A DNA stretch of 64,000 bases from Proteiniclasticum aestuarii (GTDB taxonomy: Bacteria > Bacillota > Clostridia > Clostridiales > Clostridiaceae): NCBI RefSeq assembly GCF_017368455.1, contig NZ_JAFNJU010000002.1:1-64000 (forward strand), read 5' to 3'. The stretch's first letter is position 1, and every line of letters starts with the position of its first letter. A program made the position numbers and the translations under genes. Of the stretch, positions 9,247 through 17,628 are shown piece by piece. The notes below the pieces were generated by a model, which had not been told where the DNA came from, did not search any database, and worked only from the letters and a program-made list of their open reading frames with translations.

Positions 9247-10268
9247 ATTCTGCACACCTCCTTTTTGCTATGTTTCTGTATACATTCCTCCATTATATTA
9301 GATAACTGAACTGGATCTTCTGGATCAAAAAAAACAGCTTTTTCATAACTATCTAATAGTTCTCTAGCATAAGGCAAGTCAGATGCAATAATATTAGCAT
9401 TATGCATTTTCCCTTCAATAAGAGGTAATCCGAAAGTTTCAATTAAGGAAGGAAAAATCAGAGTAGTGCTTCTATAAAACTCATAGACTTCATCCTGCTT
9501 CAAATATCCAACAAAATCGATTGGAAGTTTGTCTTGCAAAACTATCTGAAACAGATTAGATATTCTTTTATTTTCATCTCCACTCAACGTTAGTATTAAT
9601 CTAAAATTTGAAACATGATTATTTAACAAAATTCGCACTGCATTTATTAAAACATCATGATTTTTGAAACTCATAGCGCTGCTAGGATAAAAAAAAGAAA
9701 CAACATTTGAAGTATTATGATGATTGTGATTCGTTTCTAATGATAAAGATGATACTTTAGGATGATCTATCAAAATCTTACTGTCGCTAACATTAAACTG
9801 TTGAATCAACTCATTTTTAAACCAATTTGTTTGAACAATTATTCTATCAGCCTTATATATTGACTTTATTATTTTTCTTCTAATTATGTTTTGATATGTC
9901 CATAATAAAGGTTCACATATAAACTTAAATTTGTAATCTGAAAATGGCAAAGCGTTATGAACCAATACTTCTTGATAAACACTTACTTTAGGTATTATTA
10001 TATTTTGTAATGATATCACTTTATCAACTTTATTTTTCTTAACCAAAAAAGGCGCAACAAACTCATCAAAAAATATCCTATATAACCAATTTCTTTTTAT
10101 CCATGGAAAATTCATCACTTTAATATTTTCTGAATTACTTATATTTGCTATGCTTAGAACAAAATAATATTCATTTTCTATATCTTCTTTGGCTTTCTCA
10201 TAATACTGTTTTAGAACCGCTAGCGCTCCGCCACTATCAGCTGCAACGTCAAAAATCATAATTCTCAT
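9243..10268 (-). CDS. Glycosyltransferase, family 4-like
   Basis: From the ATG at 10268 the protein has 341 residues. The start region is MRIMIFDVAADSGGALAVL and the donor lobe includes VVSFFYPSSAMSFKNHDVLI (about 185-204). A further segment, STTLIFPSLIETFGLPLIEG (about 268-287), matches the GT4 nucleotide-sugar site with the EX7E-type glutamate in ETFGLPLIE. The start codon overlaps the preceding stop in an ATGA arrangement, so an upstream in-frame ATG at 10280 is less likely. It probably adds one residue of the repeat unit. Base composition is AT-rich like the polymerase and GT2 genes. Confidence 0.8.
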   Translation of the reverse strand: MRIMIFDVAADSGGALAVLKQYYEKAKEDIENEYYFVLSIANISNSENIKVMNFPWIKRNWLYRIFFDEFVAPFLVKKNKVDKVISLQNIIIPKVSVYQEVLVHNALPFSDYKFKFICEPLLWTYQNIIRRKIIKSIYKADRIIVQTNWFKNELIQQFNVSDSKILIDHPKVSSLSLETNHNHHNTSNVVSFFYPSSAMSFKNHDVLINAVRILLNNHVSNFRLILTLSGDENKRISNLFQIVLQDKLPIDFVGYLKQDEVYEFYRSTTLIFPSLIETFGLPLIEGKMHNANIIASDLPYARELLDSYEKAVFFDPEDPVQLSNIMEECIQKHSKKEVCRI

Positions 10269-11392
10269 GATTTCCTCCATACCATTTTATTGATTATGCC
10301 TGTATAGCTTTGAATCAACTTTACTACCTTAGTGCTGACATTCCCATCAATATAATTAGGCACATCAACGCCCTCATCACCTTGTTTGCTCATCTCTACT
10401 GCCATATCTACTGCCTGGAGAACCTGCTCAGTAGTTATACTACCAATAACCATATTACCCTTATCTAAAGCTTCTGGTCTTTCTGTGCTGGTTCTTACTG
10501 ATACTGCTGGAAACTTGAAATATGATGCCTCCTCTGCAATGGTACCACTATCAGATACTACACAGAATGAATTCTGTTGTAGATGATTGTAATCTGCAAA
10601 TCCAAAAGGCTGCAGACTTCTCACATTAGGATGAAACTTAAAGCCTCTCTGCTCGATAAATTTCCTGCTTCGAGGATGAGTACTGTATATAACTGGAAGA
10701 TCATAAGTCTCTGCCATCGCATTCACCGCATTCATTAAAGCCATGAAATTTTCTTCATTATCAATGTTTTCTTCGCGGTGAGCAGATAAAAGAATATATC
10801 CGCCTTTCTCTAATTCAAGTTTTTCTAGCACCTTGCTGCTGTCAATCTTTTCTTTATTCCTCTTTAGGACTTCAGCCATTGGCGAACCCACTACATAAGT
10901 TCTTTCCTTGGGAACGCCTTCCCAGTTTAAATAATTCCTAGCGTGTTCTGTATAACAAAGATTCACATCACTTGTATGATCCACAATTCTTCTATTTATT
11001 TCTTCTGGCAGATTCTCATCAAAACATCGATTTCCTGCTTCCATGTGAAAAATTGGAATCTTAAGTCTTTTAGCTGAAATTACACTAAGGCAAGAATTGG
11101 TATCACCTAAAACTAGTATAGCGTCAGGTTGTTCTTGAACCATGATTTCATAAGACTTAGCTAATACATTCCCCATAGTTTGGCCTAAATTATCGCCAAC
11201 CACATTTAGATAAAAATCGGGTTCTCTAATGCCAAGATCCTCGAAGAACACTTGATTCAGTTCATAGTCGTAATTCTGTCCAGAATGAACAAGTATATGT
11301 TCAAAATACTTGTCACTTTTCTTGATTACTTCTGAAAGTTTTATGATTTCAGGGCGAGTCCCCACGATAGTCATTAATTTTAGTTTTTTCAT
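10265..11392 (-). CDS. fnlC: UDP-2-acetamido-2,6-dideoxy-L-hexose 2-epimerase (WbjD/FnlC/WbvD-like)
   Basis: This is a second UDP-GlcNAc 2-epimerase family protein, of 375 residues from the ATG at 11392, which has an AGGGGG element about 9 bases before it. The marks are IVGTRPEIIKLSEV at the start, VLGDTNSCLS, MEAGNRCFDENLPEE in the middle and SDSGTIAEEASYF near the C-terminus. The form HMEAGNRCFDENLPEEINR is typical of the subfamily that acts on 6-deoxy-L sugars rather than UDP-GlcNAc. It would make the final C2 inversion to UDP-L-FucNAc or UDP-L-QuiNAc after the dehydratase and reductase encoded directly upstream. Confidence 0.82.
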   Translation of the reverse strand: MKKLKLMTIVGTRPEIIKLSEVIKKSDKYFEHILVHSGQNYDYELNQVFFEDLGIREPDFYLNVVGDNLGQTMGNVLAKSYEIMVQEQPDAILVLGDTNSCLSVISAKRLKIPIFHMEAGNRCFDENLPEEINRRIVDHTSDVNLCYTEHARNYLNWEGVPKERTYVVGSPMAEVLKRNKEKIDSSKVLEKLELEKGGYILLSAHREENIDNEENFMALMNAVNAMAETYDLPVIYSTHPRSRKFIEQRGFKFHPNVRSLQPFGFADYNHLQQNSFCVVSDSGTIAEEASYFKFPAVSVRTSTERPEALDKGNMVIGSITTEQVLQAVDMAVEMSKQGDEGVDVPNYIDGNVSTKVVKLIQSYTGIINKMVWRKS

Positions 11393-11405
11393 ATATACTT
11401 GCCCC

Positions 11406-12260
11406 CTAAATGTTGTAATGTGGATATAAATCCTTATGATCAACAATCCATTCCTTCATTTCTGCAATCATATCTTCATAACTTGGTACTTTGAATGAGA
11501 AATCTGTTCGATTATTAATTAAGGATTTATCCAATGAAAGTTGACCAATTGGAATTATCTGAAGTTCCTGATTTTTCATATGCATATTGAAGAGCTTTAG
11601 CAACTCGTATTTACTTATAGTATCATTATTAACAAGGTTATATAACCCTGTCAGATTTTCTAAAAGTGCCTGTTCCATTGCTTTTGCTAAGGTTAAAGTT
11701 GTTACACCTGTCCAGATTGCTTTGGTGAATCCATTAATCTGTCCCTCTTGCTTCATGAACCAGTTAAATAGGCCAATCCCTCTGTCACTCATGTCAGGTC
11801 CGATAATCGAATTTCTAAATGTAAGATCCTTTCCGTTTTCGATCTCACCTAAAGCTTTTGTTCTATCATAAAAAGTCTTCCCGTCTCTAATTGATGATTC
11901 TGAGTACCCTCCTGTTTCTCCCGAGAAAACACAATCTGTACTCATGTGAATAACTCTTGTCTTCATATCTTTTGTCGTATCACTCAGGAAATGGGGCAGG
12001 TAACTATTCAATAAGACTGCCTTTGACTTGTTATCTTCTGCATCCTGGTTAAGTATTCCAATGGCGTTTATAATTGCATCATATTCACCATCAGTAATTA
12101 TCTTTTTCAGATTCTCAAAATCAGTGATATCACCATTGATATTCCTGCAGAAGTTCACTTTGCTCCTGCTGAACGCTGTCACATCATGACCAGCTTCTTT
12201 AAAATAAATTGATAATGTATGACCAGCCATTCCTGTTCCGCCAAGGATTAAGACTTTCAT
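11406..12260 (-). CDS. NAD(P)-dependent 4-keto-6-deoxyhexose reductase, RmlD-like
   Basis: The 284-residue short-chain reductase begins MKVLILGGTGMAGHTLSIYF (glycine-rich cofactor motif GGTGMAG) and has STDCVFSG near residue 108, the serine of the catalytic site. The expected YxxxK appears as YDRTKALGE near residue 130. It lies between the 4,6-dehydratase and the 2-epimerase and should reduce C4 of the 4-keto intermediate. Unlike CapF/FnlB of L-FucNAc pathways, which have about 370 residues with a C-terminal cupin, this protein ends after the reductase fold. That is closer to the RmlD-like WbvR described for L-QuiNAc synthesis. The ATG overlaps the preceding stop by one base and follows GGAGG. 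Confidence 0.82.
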   Translation of the reverse strand: MKVLILGGTGMAGHTLSIYFKEAGHDVTAFSRSKVNFCRNINGDITDFENLKKIITDGEYDAIINAIGILNQDAEDNKSKAVLLNSYLPHFLSDTTKDMKTRVIHMSTDCVFSGETGGYSESSIRDGKTFYDRTKALGEIENGKDLTFRNSIIGPDMSDRGIGLFNWFMKQEGQINGFTKAIWTGVTTLTLAKAMEQALLENLTGLYNLVNNDTISKYELLKLFNMHMKNQELQIIPIGQLSLDKSLINNRTDFSFKVPSYEDMIAEMKEWIVDHKDLYPHYNI

Positions 12261-13282
12261 TATCTTTTCCTCCAACTACGCAGTTCTTCCTGTATATAAT
12301 CAAGCTTCAAGAGCTTTTCCTTGATCTGTTCAATATTGAGCCTCTCAGTATTGTGTGAATTATAATCCTCTACCTGTTGAAGCTCTTCATTTCCCTCTAC
12401 AAAATATTTATCATAGTTTAAGTCTCTTTTGTCTGCAGGGACTCTAAAGAATCCCACTAAATCCTGAGCACCAACATGTTCCTCTTTAGTTAAAAGTGTT
12501 TCATACAACTTCTCTCCATGACGAGTACCGATGATCTTAATCTCGTTATCTGCATGGAATAGTTCTTTGACCGCCTGAGCCAAATCACCTATTGTTGATG
12601 CTGGAGCTTTTTGAACCATAATATCTCCAGCTTCTGCATTTTCGAAGGCAAACACTACAAGCTCTACAGCCTCTTCAAGACTCATTAAAAATCTGGTCAT
12701 ATATGGATCAGTAATAGTCAAAGGCTGACCATTCTTTATCTGATCCACAAATAATGGAATAACAGACCCTCTTGAAGCCATAACATTTCCATATCTCGTT
12801 CCGCAAATAAGCGTTTTTTCTGGGTCAACTGTCTTAGATTTAGCTACAAACACTTTTTCCATCATTGCTTTTGAAATACCCATTGCATTAATGGGATATG
12901 CTGCTTTATCAGTGGATAAACATATAACCTTTTTAATTCCCATTTCAATGGCACCAGTAAGGACGTTGTCCGTTCCTAATACATTAGTTTTGACAGCTTC
13001 TAATGGAAAAAATTCACATGATGGAACTTGTTTCAGTGCTGCTGCATGAAAAATATAATCAACTCCATGCATCGCATTCTTAACACTTGCCAAGTCCCGC
13101 ACATCACCAATATAGAATTTCAACTTGTCATTTTTATATTGCTTTCTCATATCATCCTGCTTCTTCTCATCACGAGAAAAAATGCGGATTTCTTTAACAT
13201 CAGTATGCAGAAATCTCTTCATAACGGCATTCCCGAATGAACCTGTTCCACCTGTAATCAGTAACGTTTTGTTTTTAAACAT
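12260..13282 (-). CDS. fnlA: UDP-GlcNAc 4,6-dehydratase/5-epimerase (WbjB/FnlA/CapE-like)
   Basis: This cytosolic NADP-dependent enzyme converts UDP-GlcNAc to a 4-keto-6-deoxy-L sugar, the first step to UDP-L-FucNAc or UDP-L-QuiNAc. The 340-residue protein starts with ITGGTGSFGNAV (8-19). Instead of YxxxK it has MGISKAMMEKV near residue 134; the M-x-x-x-K form is characteristic of the inverting FlaA1/WbjB/CapE subgroup. The segment CGTRYGNVMASRGSVIPLF is also conserved in it. It overlaps the preceding glycosyltransferase gene by 8 bases and is followed directly by the reductase. Confidence 0.87.
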   Translation of the reverse strand: MFKNKTLLITGGTGSFGNAVMKRFLHTDVKEIRIFSRDEKKQDDMRKQYKNDKLKFYIGDVRDLASVKNAMHGVDYIFHAAALKQVPSCEFFPLEAVKTNVLGTDNVLTGAIEMGIKKVICLSTDKAAYPINAMGISKAMMEKVFVAKSKTVDPEKTLICGTRYGNVMASRGSVIPLFVDQIKNGQPLTITDPYMTRFLMSLEEAVELVVFAFENAEAGDIMVQKAPASTIGDLAQAVKELFHADNEIKIIGTRHGEKLYETLLTKEEHVGAQDLVGFFRVPADKRDLNYDKYFVEGNEELQQVEDYNSHNTERLNIEQIKEKLLKLDYIQEELRSWRKR

Positions 13283-14477
13283 TTTGACCCTCCAAATATG
13301 AATACAATTCTCTGAAAAATTTATCTCTTGAAAAATTCCTGTTATAGTACATCAATGCATTTTCGCTATGAGCTGTTAAAAGCTTACGGTTTAAAATATA
13401 TTTTTCCATGATATCAGCTAAACCTGATATATTCCCGCTCTCAACACAGAAACCCGCATTGCTGTCTTTGATAATATACTGGCTGTCACCAGAAGTAGCT
13501 GCTACTACAGGCTTACCCTTTGCAAAATATGTTTGTAATTTACTAGGAATGGTTTTTCCAATGAACCCAAGATCTTTTAGCGTTAAGACGCATACATCAG
13601 TATTTTTATAGATATCATTTAATTCATAGTGAGTTTTTCTTCCGTGGAAATCTACAAACTCATTCAATTTCAGCTTCTCTGATAGCTCTATCATCTTAGA
13701 CAAAGATGTGCCTGATCCAACTATATTGACTTTAAGGTTATACCCCTTTTTTACCAGTTCAGCTGTTGCATGAAGTAAGACATCAACATCCTGAACTATT
13801 CCAATATTACCAGCAAAAGTAAATTCCATAACCTCTTTTATCCCTTGATAATGGAGTTCATTTTCTGACACAACTTCCTCATCTGTATATTGAGGCAGAT
13901 ATCCAATTGTTGATATATCAATTCCATGTAAATCCTTAATGTAGTTTTTGAATGATGGTGATGAAACAAGAATCTTATCTGCAGCTTTGTAAATCCTGCG
14001 ACTCAAATTAGTAATTATTCTATAGAAAATCGTATTTTCTTTAATGTTCATAGCTTTAACAGATTCAGGCCATAGATCAGTACTATATAGCACTGTTTTA
14101 ACTTTATTTTTTTTAGCATAAACTAATCCTGGTACAAACATAGTAATTGGAGAAGTCTGATAGCAGAACACCACATCATATTTTTTCTTCAAATTGAAAG
14201 TGTAAAATGAGGAATTCATCATGTATGATACATAGTTTAAGCTCCTGAAAATAGCACCAGTTCTTCTTGCAATCATTGGCACTCTATGTACAGTCGCATT
14301 ATAGAATTTTTCATTTCTATTCCTGAACCACTTATACTCGTCAGGAATATATCCTCTTTCATAATCTGGAAGACCTGTAACTACATGAACTTCGTGGTTT
14401 AATGAAAGTTCTTTAACTATATCATTTATTCTGAAATTATCAGGGTAGAAAACCTGACCAACAACAAGTATTCTCAT
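13275..14477 (-). CDS. Glycosyltransferase, family 4 (WbuB/FnlD-like position)
   Basis: The protein has about 400 residues from the ATG at 14477. The N-terminal lobe shows VVGQVFYPDNFRINDIV (4-20) and TGLPDYERG (34-42), a pattern common to GT4 enzymes that transfer L-FucNAc-type sugars. The C-terminal lobe has FTFAGNIGIVQDVDVLLHA (about 226-244), then KTIPSKLQTYFAKGKPVVAA (about 308-327). Its place beside the initiating transferase and the 6-deoxy-L-hexosamine genes suggests it adds the second sugar, possibly that L-sugar. That assignment is an inference. Two ATGs occur back to back; spacing from AGGAG favours the second. Confidence 0.8.
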   Translation of the reverse strand: MRILVVGQVFYPDNFRINDIVKELSLNHEVHVVTGLPDYERGYIPDEYKWFRNRNEKFYNATVHRVPMIARRTGAIFRSLNYVSYMMNSSFYTFNLKKKYDVVFCYQTSPITMFVPGLVYAKKNKVKTVLYSTDLWPESVKAMNIKENTIFYRIITNLSRRIYKAADKILVSSPSFKNYIKDLHGIDISTIGYLPQYTDEEVVSENELHYQGIKEVMEFTFAGNIGIVQDVDVLLHATAELVKKGYNLKVNIVGSGTSLSKMIELSEKLKLNEFVDFHGRKTHYELNDIYKNTDVCVLTLKDLGFIGKTIPSKLQTYFAKGKPVVAATSGDSQYIIKDSNAGFCVESGNISGLADIMEKYILNRKLLTAHSENALMYYNRNFSRDKFFRELYSYLEGQNV

Positions 14478-14496
14478 CATATTCTCCTGCAAGAAT

Positions 14497-15063
14497 TTAT
14501 TTACCGTTTAAAGAAAAAAAGGTGTACAAAACTATTTTCATATCTAAAAAGAAGCTCACATTATTCAGATAATACAAGTCGAGTTTCAATTTTTCATCAT
14601 GATCACAAGTATCTCTAGCAACAACTTGAGCCCATCCTGTTAAGCCTGGACGCAACTTGTCAATGCCATGCTTTTTTCTCTGATTATTGATCTCACCTTC
14701 ATTTAATATGAAAGGCCTCGGCCCAACAAAAGACATTTCTCCTTTCAGAATATTGATTAACTGAGGCAACTCATCTAAACTAGTTCTTCTAAGGATCCTG
14801 CCAATTACAGTTACGTATTCGTCGTTATCAATTTCTCGAGCAGCAATACTAGGGGCATGAGTCTGCATGCTTCTAAATTTGTAAATCTTAAAAGGAACTC
14901 CATTAACACCTAATCTTTCCTGTTTAAACAATACAGGACCTCCTCCACTTATCTTAATAATAAGACTTATCAGGAGAAGGACTGGAGATAATAACACGAT
15001 CATAATGACTGAGAAAAATAAGTCCAAGAACCTTTTAAAGTATGTGTATGAAGAATCCAACAT
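14497..15063 (-). CDS. Initiating phosphoglycosyl transferase (bacterial sugar transferase family, small form)
   Basis: This 188-residue monotopic membrane enzyme moves a sugar phosphate from a UDP-sugar to undecaprenyl phosphate and so starts repeat-unit assembly. Residues 15-37 form the hydrophobic re-entrant helix with a proline (LLSPVLL). The family motifs are FKQERLG (46-52), YKFRSM (61-66), the catalytic Asp-Glu pair D97-E98 in SLDELPQ, and SFVGPRP (111-117). It lacks the four extra N-terminal helices of WcaJ/CpsE types and resembles PglC in size. It is the first gene of the operon, about 34 bases after the likely transcription start. Confidence 0.9.
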   Translation of the reverse strand: MLDSSYTYFKRFLDLFFSVIMIVLLSPVLLLISLIIKISGGGPVLFKQERLGVNGVPFKIYKFRSMQTHAPSIAAREIDNDEYVTVIGRILRRTSLDELPQLINILKGEMSFVGPRPFILNEGEINNQRKKHGIDKLRPGLTGWAQVVARDTCDHDEKLKLDLYYLNNVSFFLDMKIVLYTFFSLNGK

Positions 15064-15103
15064 AATTTACCTCTGCAATAAGTATATTTTCTTATAAACT
15101 TAA

Positions 15104-15133
15104 AGTATATTTTATCACATATATATGTGATAA
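15104..15133 (-). promoter_or_regulatory. Likely promoter of the polysaccharide operon
   Basis: On the minus strand TTATCA (15133-15128) and TATACT (15109-15104) are 18 bases apart, a fair sigma-A match. Transcription would start near 15097, giving a leader of about 34 bases before the phosphoglycosyl transferase. A second TATACT at 15086-15081 is an alternative -10. Confidence 0.45.
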
Positions 15134-15134
15134 A
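15111..15134. promoter_or_regulatory. Perfect 24-bp palindrome overlapping the operon promoter (putative operator)
   Basis: The half-site TTTATCACATAT is followed directly by its exact reverse complement with no spacer. It covers the likely -35 and most of the -35/-10 spacer of the polysaccharide operon. The size and place suit a dimeric repressor. The AT-rich setting makes short palindromes easier by chance, but 12 matched pairs without a gap is notable. Confidence 0.5.
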
Positions 15135-15337
15135 CCTTAAGACATAAAAACCTTTCTGTTCTTTTGATGAATTCAAAATCAATCAAACTATTCATTAAGT
15201 TATAATGAACAATTTTATATTAAATAGGAAAATCCATCTTATTTCTGTTATCATAAAGTAAGAAGTCAGAATATTTACCCTACTGACTTGTCGCTTAATA
15301 AAAGAGTATGTTTCTTAAGGTAAAGGAGAGAAATAAC

Positions 15338-16189
15338 ATGAAGATTGATTTGTCGAACCCAAGAGTTATCTTAGCCAAAGAAATTCGGGAAAAATTAAGA
15401 AACGTAGAATTCGAGGGACCTGAACTTATGGCCATGGCCGTAGGCGGATCCGTATCCAGAGGTCAAGCAGATGCTTTCTCTGATCTTGAATTATTATGTT
15501 TCTGGGACATCTTCCCTGATGTCGAAACCAGACATGCTCTTGTAGAAGCTATCGGAGCAGAACTCATCTTCCCCATTGATGACGATCAGAACGAGGATAA
15601 CCTCCTTCTTAAAGGCATCCAGGTCGACATCATGCACAACACAGTGGACTACTATGACAACATGATTTCCGATGCCTGGGAGTTCCACCTGGCCGATTAC
15701 CAGACACTAGGCTTTCTTGACACCATCACCTATGCCTACCCTCTTTTTGGAGAAGACATCCTGAATGTGTGGAAAGAGAAAACCAATGTCTATCCAAGAG
15801 AACTGGCCATCAACGTCATCTTTGACAATCTCGTGAAGCTTCATAATGGAAACATCGAGCTTTTCATCCAAAGAGACAATCCCACCGAATTCTATGCTCA
15901 GATGGTGGCCATACAGAGAAAGCTCTTCAACATTCTATCTGCCATCAACAAATCCTACGCTGGTGGATACAAGTGGATGTATCCTGAACTGGAGAACATG
16001 GAAATCGCTCCAGTGAACATCGCAGTGAGATTCAAGCAGATGTTTGTGGAAAATAAGTTCGAAGCCGTGGAAGATCTCTATGCTTTAGTCTTTGAAACCT
16101 TGTTCCTTGTGAAGCATAACTTCCCTGAAATTGAATTCAATGTGGAAGAGACCTTCGACAAGTTCATGATCAAGAGACTGCCACTTTAA
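15338..16189 (+). CDS. Nucleotidyltransferase-fold protein (DUF4037-like)
   Basis: The 283-residue soluble protein has an N-terminal polymerase-beta-like nucleotidyltransferase core. GGSVSRGQADAFSDLELLCF (about 37-56) supplies the GS motif and the first two acids (DLE), and VDIMH (about 94-98) gives the third acid. The rest is helical and may bind the substrate. Stand-alone proteins of this type include aminoglycoside nucleotidyltransferases and tRNA- or toxin-type enzymes; nothing here decides the substrate. An ATG at 15308 is in frame, but AAGGAGAG lies about 9 bases before the ATG at 15338, so that start is used. The gene is alone between a divergent operon and its own terminator. Confidence 0.7.
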   Translation: MKIDLSNPRVILAKEIREKLRNVEFEGPELMAMAVGGSVSRGQADAFSDLELLCFWDIFPDVETRHALVEAIGAELIFPIDDDQNEDNLLLKGIQVDIMHNTVDYYDNMISDAWEFHLADYQTLGFLDTITYAYPLFGEDILNVWKEKTNVYPRELAINVIFDNLVKLHNGNIELFIQRDNPTEFYAQMVAIQRKLFNILSAINKSYAGGYKWMYPELENMEIAPVNIAVRFKQMFVENKFEAVEDLYALVFETLFLVKHNFPEIEFNVEETFDKFMIKRLPL

Positions 16190-16202
16190 AACAAATAAAC
16201 AG

Positions 16203-16230
16203 GGCTTGGAGTTACTCCAAGCCTTTTATT
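16203..16230 (+). terminator. Rho-independent terminator
   Basis: A perfect 9-bp stem, GGCTTGGAG/CTCCAAGCC, with a TTA loop is followed by TTTTATT, 13 bases after the nucleotidyltransferase-fold gene. Confidence 0.85.
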
Positions 16231-16393
16231 ATCTCATCATTTATCAATTGTCCTTATTCAGCTTGTATTTTGTTCATTCTATTCATTTGTTATTCTTAAT
16301 TACCTAATCTAGTATACCTTTATTCTCTGTAAATTTAAAGTCATTTTCCTATTTTGTTTAATAGTTTGATGTATAATATAACAAATCAAAACA

Positions 16394-16429
16394 GATATCA
16401 CGTATAATAAGGCTATAGTGATATCACGT
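16394..16429. repeat. Direct repeat GATATCACGT, two copies 26 bp apart
   Basis: GATATCACGT occurs at 16394-16403 and 16420-16429. The second copy lies in a local palindrome, GTGATATCAC (16418-16427). They are 40-75 bases before the small membrane protein gene and could be regulator sites; no promoter was placed with confidence. Confidence 0.4.
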
Positions 16430-16469
16430 TCCAACCATCCCTATATTTTAATTCAAGGAGATTTAGAAA

Positions 16470-16727
16470 ATGCTTGATTATTTACTTCAATTGTCTTTCA
16501 TAGGACTGATTCTTCTACTGGGAATCTTCGGTATCTATGTATTTCTGACCATGTTCCTCAGTACCACGCCTTTCCAGAAACTCAACCGGTTCACAATTCT
16601 AGCAACACTGCTTACTTTCTTCGGGCTGATCATGCTGCGATACAGCCTATTCCAGTCTATTTCCGGTGCCATTCTGGTGCTGCTATTGATCAGAATTTCC
16701 TATGTCATCTACATCGATGCAGAATAA
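16470..16727 (+). CDS. Small membrane protein of unknown function
   Basis: The 85-residue protein is hydrophobic throughout, with spans near residues 5-30, 40-58 and 62-82, and ends in DAE. AAGGAG lies 8-9 bases before the ATG. No known family is recognised. It ends 19 bases before the esterase gene in the same direction, so the two are probably co-transcribed. The upstream AT-rich stretch (16231-16469) holds only the direct repeat noted separately. Confidence 0.65.
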   Translation: MLDYLLQLSFIGLILLLGIFGIYVFLTMFLSTTPFQKLNRFTILATLLTFFGLIMLRYSLFQSISGAILVLLLIRISYVIYIDAE

Positions 16728-16746
16728 TAAACTAGGAGATGATTTT

Positions 16747-17409
16747 ATGATAAAAGAAACATTTGAAACTACACACATCGAAGAGATCACCCTGAACTAT
16801 CTTCTGGAACTTCCAGAGGACTATGATGATGAAAGCAGCGAAGGATTCCCGCTTCTTCTCTTCCTTCACGGTATGGGAGAACGAGGAGACAATCTGGAAA
16901 TGCTTTATGTGAACGGAATACCAAAATTACTACGTGAAGGCGCACGCCTTCCCTTCATCACCCTCATGCCCCAGTGCCCCGACACCTCCTTCTGGCCTGA
17001 CGAATATAGATCTCTGAAACTGCTTCTCGATCATATCACCAAGACCTATAACGTGGATTGCAGAAGGATCTATATCACAGGTCTGAGCATGGGTGGTTAT
17101 GGAACATATGAAATGCTCACCAGGTATCCGGACCTCTTTACTGCAGGCGCTCCCATCTGTGGTGGCATCGGTAGTATGAAGGCCCGTATGAACCTTCCGG
17201 TGCTCAAGGACATTCCTCTCTGGATCTTCCATGGAGAGCAAGATGATGTGGTCCCTGTGGAGGAATCCAGACAGATTCATGACTATCTTCAAAGCATCGG
17301 TCATGAAAATCTGAAAATGACCCTCTACCCTGACCTGAATCATGACTCCTGGACCAGAACCTATGATAACAGCGAGGTCTATGACTTTCTGCTGAGATTC
17401 AGAAAATGA
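16747..17409 (+). CDS. Alpha/beta-hydrolase esterase (dienelactone hydrolase/feruloyl esterase-like)
   Basis: The 220-residue cytosolic hydrolase shows a full catalytic triad: S114 in GLSMGGYG, D167 in HGEQDDVVP and H199 in LNHDSW. The oxyanion-hole HGMGERGDN (41-49) is typical of single-domain esterases close to the phospholipase/carboxylesterase and PHB-depolymerase-like groups. No signal peptide is present. AGGAG precedes the ATG at 16747; an upstream in-frame ATG at 16702 lies within the preceding gene and is not favoured. The substrate is not known; a small acyl ester is likely. Confidence 0.8.
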   Translation: MIKETFETTHIEEITLNYLLELPEDYDDESSEGFPLLLFLHGMGERGDNLEMLYVNGIPKLLREGARLPFITLMPQCPDTSFWPDEYRSLKLLLDHITKTYNVDCRRIYITGLSMGGYGTYEMLTRYPDLFTAGAPICGGIGSMKARMNLPVLKDIPLWIFHGEQDDVVPVEESRQIHDYLQSIGHENLKMTLYPDLNHDSWTRTYDNSEVYDFLLRFRK

Positions 17410-17628
17410 TTTTCTATACCAAAAATAATATATTATTTTTATAACAAATGTTGTAATCGCATAGTAAAATAATTATTCAATTTTAGACAATTTATCGTAT
17501 CTGTAAATTTCGCTAATATACGTATAAATATTATCACTTTATATTATAATAGTAATAAATTAATAATATGCTTTTATCTGAAATAACGCATATTTAAATA
17601 TTGCAGATATAATTAAATAGGAGGACTA

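Noticed and set aside
15000-15182. Short minus-strand open frame across the start of the phosphoglycosyl transferase
   Set aside because: It overlaps the promoter and the palindrome, has no ribosome site and a non-protein-like composition.
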